A DNA stretch of 20,957 bases from positions 1 through 20,957 of the forward strand of contig CAZWES010000020.1 of assembly GCA_964632395.1 (NCBI GenBank), read 5' to 3'. The notes below the pieces were generated by a model. It searched no databases and was not told where the DNA came from. It saw only the letters and a program-made list of their open reading frames with translations. Positions 1 to 6,582 of the stretch are shown piece by piece; position 1 is the first letter of the stretch; the number at the start of each line of letters is the position of its first letter. The translations under genes and the position numbers were made by a program. The DNA comes from CAZWES01 sp964632395. GTDB lineage: Bacteria; Patescibacteriota; Gracilibacteria; Peribacterales; Peribacteraceae.

Positions 1-50
1 AAATGAGGGGAAATGATATGCCTACAGTATGACAGATTATTTAGAAATAG

Positions 51-206
51 CTATATATCACCAAGAAAAGCTTCTGGAGCAGAGGTTACTTTGTACGAAC
101 AGTTGGAATTGATAGAGAACAAGCAGAAGAATACGTCAGGAAACAGCTCGAAGAAGACAGGCGAGAAGACAATGACCCACAGCTTGATCTGAAGTGGGAC
201 GACTAA
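51..206 (+). pseudogene. C-terminal remnant of an IS200/IS605-family (Y1) transposase
   Basis: The reading frame ending at the TAA at 204-206 encodes about 51 residues containing FWSRGYFVRTVG followed by REQAEEYVRKQ. This matches the C-terminal end of TnpA of IS200/IS605 elements, the HUH single-strand transposases. In that family the tyrosine of the final helix is the nucleophile, and a glutamine four residues later helps bind metal; both are present here (YVRKQ). The same frame is closed upstream by three stops at 30-32, 42-44 and 48-50, so no HUH motif can be joined to it in frame within the window. A frameshift from frame 1 near position 50 is possible. The N-terminal half is missing or lies outside the window. 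I read this as an inactive remnant, although a sequencing frameshift cannot be excluded. Confidence 0.7.
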
Positions 207-210
207 TACC

Positions 211-325
211 AGCCGGTGGCTCAGAGTCACTTTAGCAGCCCCTTTCAGGGGCTCTTCCCATGCCACCGGCTCTGCCGTGGTCAGTGACTTTGCTACCGTG
301 GGGTGCATTTTTAGGCTAAAAATGC
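211..325 (+). repeat. Nested hairpins downstream of the transposase remnant (possible IS right end)
   Basis: AGCCGGTGGC (211-220) is the exact inverted complement of GCCACCGGCT (262-271). Inside it, AGCCCC (237-242) pairs with GGGGCT (248-253) around a five-base loop. A further dyad, GCATTTTTA (305-313) with TAAAAATGC (317-325), has a three-base loop. IS200/IS605 elements end in subterminal hairpins recognised by the transposase, so the first two fit a right end just after the tnpA remnant. The third could be the element's edge or a terminator. The exact element boundary cannot be set from one copy. Confidence 0.5.
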
Positions 326-347
326 TCCCTATGGGTGCAGAATTCGG

Positions 348-376
348 TTGTGAGAATTTGTCAAAAGTTGTATAAT
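348..376 (+). promoter_or_regulatory. Sigma70-type promoter of the repeat-protein gene
   Basis: TTGTGA (348-353), a 17-nt spacer and a consensus TATAAT (371-376) lie upstream of the ATG at 412. The predicted start of transcription is near 383, giving a leader of about 29 nt. Unlike several other promoters here, this one leaves a normal 5' leader. Confidence 0.65.
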
Positions 377-411
377 GTTAGGTGTTTCCATAATTCATAC
401 CAATACACATC

Positions 412-1554
412 ATGAAAAGAAACAAAATACTCATTGTTGCTTTTGCCATCTTGTTTGTATTGGCAGCAGCTCTTTTATTCAACAGATTTGGAAAAATAGA
501 TCTAAAGGGCCAGGTATTTGTTAATGAAGACTCCTCAATAACCATTGGCCTCTATAACGACGGGAAATTCTATCTGGATACCACAGGCAACGGCTCGTGG
601 GACAAAGTTTCCGGTGGCGATACATTCTACGATTTTGGTATCCGTTCAATTCAGGCAACAGCTATGTCTGTAGTTGGTGACTGGGATGGTGATGGTGCTG
701 ATGATATCGGTCTCTACAATGACGGAAAGTTCTATCTGGATACCACGGGAAATGGAAAGTGGGACAAGGTTTCCGGAGGCGATACATTCTACGACTTCGG
801 AATCAACTCAATTCGTGAAACGGCAAAGCCATTTATCGGCGACTGGGATGGTGATGGCGCTGATAATGTCGGTCTCTACAACCAAGGAAAAATTTATCTT
901 GATGTCACGGGAAATGGAAAGTGGGACAAGGTTTCCGGAGGCGATGCGTTTTACGATGCTGGTATCGATCCAGACAGTGAGACAGCGATGCCTATTCTTG
1001 TTGAAGGAAGGATATGGCAAAGCTGTGGAAACGGAATGATTGATCCGGGCGAAGAATGTAACGAGCCGGGGCTTTCGTGTGCCCCCGGTCAGATATGCAA
1101 TGCAACAACGTGCCTATGCGAAATGGCAGATCTGTGTGGGAATGGGCAAGTAGATCCCGGAGAGGAATGTGGTGAGCCTGGACTTTCATGTAATGTTGAT
1201 GAGAGATGTGAGAGTTGTTTGTGTATTCCAATGTCATGCGGAGATGGGATAATTGATCCAGGCGAGGAATGCGATGATGGAAATATTGTAGACGGAGATG
1301 GGTGTTCTTCTGAATGCACAATCGAACTACCTCTTCCTGCATTGTGCGGGAACGGAATTGTGGAAACTCCTGAGGAATGTGATGATGGGAACACTACTGA
1401 TGGAGACGGGTGCTCTTCTTCCTGTATGCTTGAATTGCCTCAGTTGCCCGGATGCGGAAACGCAACAATCGATCCCGGCGAAGAATGTGAACAAGGTATT
1501 CTGATGTGTACAGGCGGCGAAGTATGTGAGGATTGCATGTGTGTGGCACCATGA
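412..1554 (+). CDS. Secreted or anchored protein with three VCBS/FG-GAP-like repeats and five disulfide-rich repeats
   Basis: The 380-aa product begins with a positively charged end and a hydrophobic helix (about residues 5-23), acting as a signal peptide or N-terminal anchor. Three near-identical 54-residue repeats start at about 46, 100 and 154 (GLYNDGKFYLD, then a TGNG..WDKVSGGD segment). They are separated by GDWDGDGADD motifs, the Asp/Gly calcium-loop pattern of VCBS/FG-GAP-like beta-propeller repeats. From residue 205 come five cysteine-rich units starting CGNG or CGDG (205, 242, 276, 312, 348) with DPGEEC and DDGN..DGDGC motifs. These belong to the myxococcal disulfide-repeat/DUF4215 type. 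The protein probably lies outside the membrane; its ligand is unknown. It has its own promoter and a terminator follows at 1585. Only three propeller-type repeats are present, too few for a full blade set alone. Confidence 0.85.
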   Translation: MKRNKILIVAFAILFVLAAALLFNRFGKIDLKGQVFVNEDSSITIGLYNDGKFYLDTTGNGSWDKVSGGDTFYDFGIRSIQATAMSVVGDWDGDGADDIGLYNDGKFYLDTTGNGKWDKVSGGDTFYDFGINSIRETAKPFIGDWDGDGADNVGLYNQGKIYLDVTGNGKWDKVSGGDAFYDAGIDPDSETAMPILVEGRIWQSCGNGMIDPGEECNEPGLSCAPGQICNATTCLCEMADLCGNGQVDPGEECGEPGLSCNVDERCESCLCIPMSCGDGIIDPGEECDDGNIVDGDGCSSECTIELPLPALCGNGIVETPEECDDGNTTDGDGCSSSCMLELPQLPGCGNATIDPGEECEQGILMCTGGEVCEDCMCVAP

Positions 1555-1584
1555 TGATATGTGGGTTATGTTTGGAAAGAAAAG

Positions 1585-1605
1585 CCGGTCTCTGACCGAT
1601 TTTTT
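1585..1605 (+). terminator. Rho-independent terminator after the repeat-protein gene
   Basis: CGGTC (1586-1590), a three-base loop and GACCG (1594-1598) are followed by A and six T residues. It lies 30 nt past the stop codon at 1554, as expected for an intrinsic terminator. Confidence 0.7.
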
Positions 1606-1668
1606 GCTGATATTCACCAAGGTGCGATTTAATCAGGCAAACTGTTTTCTCAAGCCAGTTTTTAAGAT

Positions 1669-1696
1669 TTGGTCAGATCTGTTATTGTGGTACAAT
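1669..1696 (+). promoter_or_regulatory. Promoter of the 177-aa anchored protein, possibly leaderless
   Basis: TTGGTC (1669-1674), a 16-nt spacer and TACAAT (1691-1696) precede the preferred ATG at 1705. Only 8 nt separate the -10 hexamer from the start codon, so the mRNA should begin at or within a few bases of the ATG. Confidence 0.5.
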
Positions 1697-1704
1697 ATAA
1701 CAAA

Positions 1705-2238
1705 ATGCAAATCAAAAACATTCATCTGTTATTTTGTGCTTTTGCGCTTCTCATAGCGTTGTCTCCGAGTATGGTCTATGCCTACATAACCCCCGGAGAA
1801 TTTTTAGGGGAGGATCCGGTCACTGATGAAACATCCCCGATTCCTACGCTTGTTCCGGAAGAAGGCAGTGACATTGTAATCCCGGAATTAGTTCCAGGTG
1901 AAAATACGTCAGGCACTCGTGATGATGCCAGAGCTGGACTAATTCAGGGGAATGGCAACAGGCGGCCAAGCAACTTCAACACGCAGAATCTTCCCTCAAA
2001 CGTAACGCGGGATACGCGTATTCCGGGTAGGTCGATTAAAAATGTGTTGCCGGAGCCACCTGTTCGCCCAACGCGACGCACAATCCAGGAAACATCCCAG
2101 CCAGAAGAGCGCCTGCATGGCGCTGCGCAGAATCTTCCGCCTTCCGGTCTTCCACTTGCACTGCCTGCCATTCTCACCTTGATTTGCACTGGAGGAGGAT
2201 TATATGCTTATAGAAAGGTCAATTCCGTGTCAGCCTGA
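1705..2238 (+). CDS. Small surface protein with signal peptide and a C-terminal LPPSG-type sorting signal (putative)
   Basis: I chose the ATG at 1705 rather than an upstream in-frame start at 1669, because the 1705 product (177 aa) starts directly with a signal peptide (MQIKNIHLLF onward, hydrophobic core, then SMVYA) and the promoter lies between the two starts. The middle is proline-, threonine- and charge-rich with no recognised domain. The C-terminus reads LPPSG, then about 20 hydrophobic residues (LPLALPAILTLICTGGGLYA), then YRK and a short tail. That is the layout of a sortase substrate: LPxTG-like motif, membrane span, positive tail. LPPSG is not a canonical motif and no sortase gene is in the window, so a plain C-terminal membrane anchor is equally possible. 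The stop codon lies inside an inverted repeat (2229-2256). Confidence 0.7.
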   Translation: MQIKNIHLLFCAFALLIALSPSMVYAYITPGEFLGEDPVTDETSPIPTLVPEEGSDIVIPELVPGENTSGTRDDARAGLIQGNGNRRPSNFNTQNLPSNVTRDTRIPGRSIKNVLPEPPVRPTRRTIQETSQPEERLHGAAQNLPPSGLPLALPAILTLICTGGGLYAYRKVNSVSA

Positions 2239-2290
2239 GCACAGTCGAAGGCTGACGTGTGTCATGCTTCGACCGGGCTCAGCATGACAC
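2229..2290. repeat. Double dyad, REP-like intergenic element
   Basis: GTCAGCC (2229-2235) pairs with GGCTGAC (2250-2256), and GTGTCATGCT (2259-2268) pairs perfectly with AGCATGACAC (2281-2290). The first stem contains the stop codon of the preceding gene. The two hairpins in tandem resemble dispersed REP-type repeats and may protect the 3' end or attenuate transcription. No clear T-tract follows, so a classical terminator is less likely. Confidence 0.6.
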
Positions 2291-2313
2291 TTTAGTTCCT
2301 TCCCCACACCATC

Positions 2314-4224
2314 ATGCTGGAAGACTCATCCACAGAAACTTCCTATGCTTCCGACGAGGAGGAAAACAAGTTTCCGGTTGTCCGCGTAACTTGCGAGGCG
2401 ATCATTTTTCTTGTTCTCGTTGGAATTGCCGTATTCCTGTTCCTTGGCCGCGGCGAAGAAGAAGTTGCAATGGTTACACCTCCCGTAGCAGAAGAGCCTT
2501 CGGCGGTCGCCGGAGGTTCTTTGCTCGATGAGGAAATGGTTGTTCCAACTCTTTCACTTGAGTCTATGTATTACGCCGGCGGTCCTGATCTTTCTGCCAG
2601 ATTGATTGGAGAGAGGGATGGGGTGGAGATTCATTACTACACTGCGGAGGATCCAACTGGGGAAGATTCATCTAAAGGATTTACTGCTCTTGAAGACAAA
2701 CACAATCTATTTGATTGTCGTAATGAAATTACGATATCAGCTGTTGCTACAGCGCATGGCGACTGCAATACATTCAAGAATTCACGTTACTGGGGATACG
2801 AGTACTCCGGAAATGAGCTTGCAAATCAGGCTGCAGGCAAAACGGGGCTTGAACTGTTCGATGGGCGCTTCTGGCTAAGCCAGGGTGAACTTGATGTTAC
2901 TGGGGATCAGTATGGGTATCTTAATACAGAAAAGATGACACTCGTTGGAGGCAAACGTTATTACCTTATGTCATCCATTGATCTTCGTGTATCTTGCATG
3001 GATAGCGATACTGATCGTTTGAGTGATGGACGTGAGGATATGAATAGTAATGGCACGTTGGATGCAGGTGAGACTGATCGTAATGATGCAGATACGGAGG
3101 ACGACGGATTAACGGACTGGACTGAGATTTGTGATTCGGATCCGGAGAATCCGGTCGATCCAAACAATCCAGACTCGGATGGAGATGGTCTGCAGGATGG
3201 CACCGAAGCTGGAGTAGCTATCCCTATGCCTGATACGTCTGCACCTCCGTTTGTCCCTGACGAAGATCCGGATACTGTTACTCATCCCGGAAAGGCTGAT
3301 ACCGACGGCGGTGGTGTGCCAGATGGAGAGGAAGATGCGAATAAGAATGGAAAGGTTGATGAAGGGGAGACGGATCCGAATGATCCTGGTGATGATGGTG
3401 ATACTGTCGAGTGCCCTGAAGATGTCGACACAATCAATCTAACAGGTCGCCTGGTGGATCAAATTACAGAAGAGGCGGTTGGTGATGCAGAACTTTTGAG
3501 TGCATATGAGTACACACCTGAGTCTGTTGTCAGTGGGGTAGATGGCTCATTCTCGTTCAGTGTTAATACAGATTTCAAGAGAACGGAAGGAGTGGAACAG
3601 GGACAGTGCGATACGATTGGTTCTTGGTCGTTCAAGAGAAGCTGTTACGACTATTCGGCTGTATCAATGCGCTATGAAGAGGAGGGTAACATCGTTCTGC
3701 GCAAGCATGTATTTGATCAAGGGCCAATTGAGACGATAGATATAACGGGACAGGAGGACGTGGTTGAGTTGGAAGAAATCAAAGCATATCCAATGGCTGA
3801 TATCCGAGTAACTTCAGATGTGCCTGTATCGTTCAATGTTCACTATCACTATAAAAATCTTGAGGGGACGAATGGGGTCGGAAGTAGCGGCTTTAGCACC
3901 GAGCGTATGATGAGCACTGCCCTTCCTCTAGATTATGATGTGCATCTGATTTTGACTGATGAGCAGGAAAATGAGTTTCAAACGCCTGTGTTCCACACGC
4001 CGCTAAATGCTATGTGCAGTGCAGTAAGACTTGATTATTCAGATGGGGTAGCTACCTGGTCGTTCTGTGGTAACGGTTTGATTGAAGGAGGCGAAGCATG
4101 TGATGATGGTAATACTGGTGCAGGTGATGGATGTGATGGAGAATGCACCATGGAAGATGGCTGGGTGTGCACTGGTGAGCCGAGTGAGTGCACGCCTTTG
4201 ATTCCGGATTTGCCTGAGGAATAG
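2314..4224 (+). CDS. Membrane-anchored surface protein with TSP3-like calcium repeats and a DUF4215 repeat
   Basis: This 636-aa product has an acidic N-terminus and one membrane helix at about residues 27-45 (a type II-like anchor). Residues about 158-219 form a domain also present in the 749-aa protein encoded at 16281 (RYWGYEY, GRFWLS, GDQYGYLNT, RYYL). Residues 230-302 and 327-360 are Asp/Asn/Gly-rich TSP3-like repeats (DSDGDGLQDGTE, ADTDGGGVPDGEE), which in known families bind calcium in extracellular stalks. Residues about 375-420 resemble a transthyretin/carboxypeptidase-regulatory-like beta-sandwich (TGRLVDQITEEAV, then GVDGSFSF). Residues 585-626 form one cysteine-rich DUF4215-type unit (CGNGLIEGGEACDDGN). 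It is probably an adhesin or structural surface protein; no enzyme motif is visible. A strong terminator follows. Confidence 0.85.
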   Translation: MLEDSSTETSYASDEEENKFPVVRVTCEAIIFLVLVGIAVFLFLGRGEEEVAMVTPPVAEEPSAVAGGSLLDEEMVVPTLSLESMYYAGGPDLSARLIGERDGVEIHYYTAEDPTGEDSSKGFTALEDKHNLFDCRNEITISAVATAHGDCNTFKNSRYWGYEYSGNELANQAAGKTGLELFDGRFWLSQGELDVTGDQYGYLNTEKMTLVGGKRYYLMSSIDLRVSCMDSDTDRLSDGREDMNSNGTLDAGETDRNDADTEDDGLTDWTEICDSDPENPVDPNNPDSDGDGLQDGTEAGVAIPMPDTSAPPFVPDEDPDTVTHPGKADTDGGGVPDGEEDANKNGKVDEGETDPNDPGDDGDTVECPEDVDTINLTGRLVDQITEEAVGDAELLSAYEYTPESVVSGVDGSFSFSVNTDFKRTEGVEQGQCDTIGSWSFKRSCYDYSAVSMRYEEEGNIVLRKHVFDQGPIETIDITGQEDVVELEEIKAYPMADIRVTSDVPVSFNVHYHYKNLEGTNGVGSSGFSTERMMSTALPLDYDVHLILTDEQENEFQTPVFHTPLNAMCSAVRLDYSDGVATWSFCGNGLIEGGEACDDGNTGAGDGCDGECTMEDGWVCTGEPSECTPLIPDLPEE

Positions 4225-4241
4225 CATAACTTGAAAAAATT

Positions 4242-4272
4242 AGCCGGTCAGCCAAAGGCAGACCGGCTTTTT
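4242..4272. terminator. Bidirectional intrinsic terminator between convergent genes
   Basis: AGCCGGTC (4242-4249) and GACCGGCT (4261-4268) form a perfect 8-bp stem with an 11-nt loop. A T-run (4268-4272) follows on the plus strand, and an A-run upstream (4234-4239) gives a T-run on the minus strand. It sits between the stop of the 636-aa gene (4224) and the stop of the convergent minus-strand gene (4293). Confidence 0.85.
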
Positions 4273-4292
4273 GGTTGTGGAATTAAGCGTAA

Positions 4293-4619
4293 TTAGTTTT
4301 CTTCCCGCTTTTTCTTCTTGGCATCCTCGTTATGTTCGTCAGGATTATGCTCTCCTCCGTCACGCTGTTCGCTCTCAGCGTATTGTCCTGCTCCTGCAGC
4401 AGGTGAAATATTTTTTGCAGTTTGTTTTCTGCATTCCTGACCTGTATCAAAAACTGTGCGTGATACTTGTTCTTGGGATGTTACTTGCTCCACAGGTGTT
4501 TCTGCCGCATCAACTGATGCAGGATCAGTATTATTAACGTCTGCATTTGGCTCATGAGCATCAGTCCGTTTTGATTCTGGAGTTTGTGAGCCTGGTCCTA
4601 TTGGTCCGATTCCTGCCAT
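4293..4619 (-). CDS. Small hydrophilic acidic protein of unknown function
   Basis: A 108-aa product rich in Glu, Asp, Gln, Ser and Pro, with a Gly/Pro start (MAGIGPIGPG) and a Lys/Arg/Glu tail (DAKKKKREEN). It has no membrane helix, signal peptide or known motif and is probably largely disordered. I do not recognise a family. I accept it as a gene because a consensus extended -10 (TGC TATAAT on the minus strand, hexamer at 4626-4631) lies exactly 6 nt before its ATG, and its stop faces the bidirectional terminator. It follows the metalloprotease gene on the same strand with a 63-nt gap, so the two may also be co-transcribed. An opposite-strand frame at 4271-4537 is less convincing. Confidence 0.55.
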   Translation of the reverse strand: MAGIGPIGPGSQTPESKRTDAHEPNADVNNTDPASVDAAETPVEQVTSQEQVSRTVFDTGQECRKQTAKNISPAAGAGQYAESEQRDGGEHNPDEHNEDAKKKKREEN

Positions 4620-4625
4620 CGACTC

Positions 4626-4634
4626 ATTATAGCA
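4626..4634 (-). promoter_or_regulatory. Extended -10 promoter immediately before the 4619 start (predicted leaderless)
   Basis: On the minus strand TGC then TATAAT (hexamer at 4631 to 4626) is followed by 6 nt and then the ATG at 4619. No good -35 hexamer is visible at 16-18 nt; the TG extension may compensate. Transcription should start at or very near the A of the ATG. Confidence 0.5.
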
Positions 4635-4682
4635 CGAAATGGCTTAAATGGCTCATTCTTGGGTATATTGATTGTAATAAGT

Positions 4683-5648
4683 TCAAATGCCGTTCATCCG
4701 AGTCAATTGTCCAGAAGGTGTTTGATATAAAATTTCGTAACCCTCAGCGCGATACATGCTAATAAGTTCCGACACGAAGCTGTCGGGATATGGTTGATTT
4801 AGCTGATGTTTTTCAAAGCCAGGAAAAGATTTTGCAAGACGTAATAAGGTTGCTCCAATGCATGCCTGGTCAGGACGTGTAGCTCCCAAACGTTCTAAAA
4901 AATGGTCTTCTGAGATCGTATCTGGTTTTTGAAGCGCGCCTCCCAGTGCAAGATCTGCAATCTGAAGCTCGGTTGTATATGGTGATGCTTCTCCATTGAT
5001 AACTACTCTTTTCCCCTGGGAAAGAAACTTAAGTCGATTATGAAACTCGTGCGCTTGTGCAACACTGCTAATGGCACCACGGGTAACATCGTCCTGTGTT
5101 ACATGAACTATCTCATGACAAGCAACAAGTGCATCAATCTGGCTCTCCCGAGAAAAATCTTCCCTGCAAAAAACAGTGCGATCAGTCTCTCGAAATGAAG
5201 CAGCATTCTGTTGTCTCTGCCCCCCTGCAAGCATATAGAAGAATGCATTTTCAGAAATGGGATATTGCGACAATCTGCCATGCAGGGCAGCCATCCTGCA
5301 TGCGTACTTATTACGTAGAGGATTGTTACGAATATTTCTTTCGATTCTGTTGAATGGTGATAAGACTCGTGGTGAAAGAGCGATATCAGCTTGTTCTATC
5401 CGTTCACGCAGAGCCTGCACACCTGCCTCAATTTCTTGAATCATTCTCTCGGCAATTTCTTCTTTCTGTTGTAACTCTTCCTCATTATTTGGTAAGTCAG
5501 GGTCGCCTGTGCCAAGCACGCATTGTATGTAAAATGGAAAACGCACGGCAAGGGCTGTCACTTCATCAGTGCTAAGCTTTTCCTTCCCCAGTTGTATTTT
5601 TTTCATTGCCGATTCTGAAGCAATTTGGAACTCTGTCTTGCTACTCAT
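4683..5648 (-). CDS. Putative HExxH zinc metalloprotease of an unrecognised family
   Basis: The 321-aa product contains HEIVH at residues 178-182 in the context LVACHEIVHVTQDD, the zincin zinc-binding signature in which two His ligands flank the catalytic Glu. A plausible third ligand is Glu227 in TELQIADLALGG, resembling the ExxxAD pattern of gluzincins such as M48. That assignment is inference. Residues about 55-90 are Glu/Gln-rich and probably coiled-coil. There is no signal peptide or clear membrane span, so the protein should be cytoplasmic or leave by another route. It has a consensus promoter ending 6 nt before its ATG. It is divergent from the ribosomal protein cluster. I cannot place it in a named family. 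Confidence 0.75.
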   Translation of the reverse strand: MSSKTEFQIASESAMKKIQLGKEKLSTDEVTALAVRFPFYIQCVLGTGDPDLPNNEEELQQKEEIAERMIQEIEAGVQALRERIEQADIALSPRVLSPFNRIERNIRNNPLRNKYACRMAALHGRLSQYPISENAFFYMLAGGQRQQNAASFRETDRTVFCREDFSRESQIDALVACHEIVHVTQDDVTRGAISSVAQAHEFHNRLKFLSQGKRVVINGEASPYTTELQIADLALGGALQKPDTISEDHFLERLGATRPDQACIGATLLRLAKSFPGFEKHQLNQPYPDSFVSELISMYRAEGYEILYQTPSGQLTRMNGI

Positions 5649-5654
5649 GCAGTC

Positions 5655-5682
5655 AAAATATCATTTATTGTGATTTTGTCAA
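5655..5682 (-). promoter_or_regulatory. Consensus promoter of the metalloprotease gene (predicted leaderless)
   Basis: On the minus strand, perfect TTGACA (5682 to 5677), a 16-nt spacer, TATTTT (5660 to 5655), then 6 nt (GACTGC) and the ATG at 5648. With normal -10 to start spacing, transcription begins at the start codon itself. Confidence 0.7.
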
Positions 5683-5711
5683 TGGTAGCTCTGTAAAACA
5701 CCACAGAATCC

Positions 5712-5740
5712 TTGCACAACCCCAATTTCCCCTGTAAATT
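5712..5740 (+). promoter_or_regulatory. Candidate promoter of the ribosomal protein cluster
   Basis: TTGCAC (5712-5717), a 17-nt spacer and TAAATT (5735-5740) lie about 150 nt upstream of rplC and just past the divergent promoter at 5655-5682. The long leader would suit r-protein autoregulation. The -10 is only moderately good and other choices in the leader are possible. Confidence 0.4.
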
Positions 5741-5795
5741 CCCTCAGCTTTTGTTCATTGAGCTCTGAGGCTTTCATGTGAATTATGACCAGTCG

Positions 5796-5855
5796 CGCTT
5801 CGTCTACGCGCTTCGCATCCTGACCGGATGCTTGCGCTCCGCTCAGCGTGACACG
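5796..5855 (+). repeat. Dyad in the rplC leader, REP-like or regulatory hairpin
   Basis: GCATCC (5815-5820) pairs with GGATGC (5826-5831) around TGACC, and flanking GCGC blocks extend the stem imperfectly. The run ending CTCAGCGTGAC resembles the CTCAGCATGAC dyad at 2278-2289, so this may be a dispersed repeat. In the leader of the L3-L4 cluster it could also act as a target for L4-type autogenous control, as known in other bacteria; nothing here proves that. Confidence 0.4.
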
Positions 5856-5888
5856 GCTAAAGCAAATCAGAGCCCGAACCTCTAAGCC

Positions 5889-6503
5889 ATGGCAGGAATT
5901 ATCGCTAAAAAAATCGGCATGTCGCGTGTGTTCCAGGAGGATGGGACTGCAGTTCCTGTTACTTACTTAAAGGTAGATCCAAACACAGTGGTCAGACATC
6001 GCCTCAAGGACCGCGACGGATACGATGCGGTGGTTCTTGGTGCGAGCCCAAAAAAGTGGAAGACCCGGAAAGGCAAGGAGCACACAAAATTCAAGGCAGA
6101 GCGCGAGTTCGTTGTCGAGTCACTAGATGGGTTTGATGTAGGGAAAGAAGTCACGGCTGAGGCGATTCCGAAAGAGAGTGTTGTCACCGTGGTTGGAACA
6201 TCAAAAGGAAAAGGATTTGCCGGAGTAATAAAGCGATGGAACTTTAGCCGAGGACCGGAAACGCATGGTTCGCACCACCACCGTGAGCCCGGATCAATTG
6301 GAATGTGCGACAAGCCGGGGCGTGTTTTAAAAGGTAAAAAGATGCCGGGGCGAATGGGGCATGATCGTGTAACTCTAAGAAATCGCGAAGTTGTAATTTC
6401 GGATCCGAAAGAGAATTTGATAGCGGTTAAAGGGCCGATTCCGGGACCAAAGGGTGGAGTGGTGATTCTTAGGATTGAATCACTTCCCTCAGGTGGGTCG
6501 TAG
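5889..6503 (+). CDS. rplC: 50S ribosomal protein L3
   Basis: The 204-aa product is full length for uL3 (about 209 in E. coli). It starts MAGIIAKKIGMSRVF and carries the family signature ETHGSHHHREPGSIG at about residues 134-148, followed by GKKMPGRMG. L3 is an early-assembling 23S rRNA-binding protein whose internal loop reaches the peptidyl transferase centre. It is the first gene of the cluster; rpsJ (S10), which usually precedes it, is not in the 240 nt upstream. The ATG at 5889 gives the canonical N-terminus and has no Shine-Dalgarno sequence. Confidence 0.97.
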   Translation: MAGIIAKKIGMSRVFQEDGTAVPVTYLKVDPNTVVRHRLKDRDGYDAVVLGASPKKWKTRKGKEHTKFKAEREFVVESLDGFDVGKEVTAEAIPKESVVTVVGTSKGKGFAGVIKRWNFSRGPETHGSHHHREPGSIGMCDKPGRVLKGKKMPGRMGHDRVTLRNREVVISDPKENLIAVKGPIPGPKGGVVILRIESLPSGGS

Positions 6504-6582
6504 AAAATTTTCAATTATCAATTTCCAATTTTCATTCAATTTCCAATTATCAATTATCAATTCTCCATTATCAATTAGTCCA
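6504..6582. repeat. A/T-rich tandem repeat between rplC and rplD (AATTATCAATT family)
   Basis: The gap is built from repeated CAATTATCAATT and CAATTTCCAATT units. The same family appears between rpsC and rplP (10538-10595) and between rpmC and rpsQ (11244-11374). No promoter or terminator is evident. Confidence 0.75.

Noticed and set aside
358..376. TTGTCA (358-363) as the -35 of the first promoter
   Set aside because: It is only 7 nt from the TATAAT; TTGTGA at 348-353 has the correct 17-nt spacing.
4271..4537. An 88-aa plus-strand frame opposite the small acidic gene
   Set aside because: It starts at the terminator stem without a promoter, whereas the minus-strand frame has an extended -10 at the right distance and faces the bidirectional terminator.
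5963..6514. A 183-aa open frame on the minus strand over rplC
   Set aside because: Antisense shadow of L3; no family resemblance and no promoter.
6475..6582. An N-terminally extended L4 starting inside rplC
   Set aside because: The extension translates the A/T-rich repeat (repeated FNFQLSIIN-like words); the ATG at 6583 gives the normal family start.
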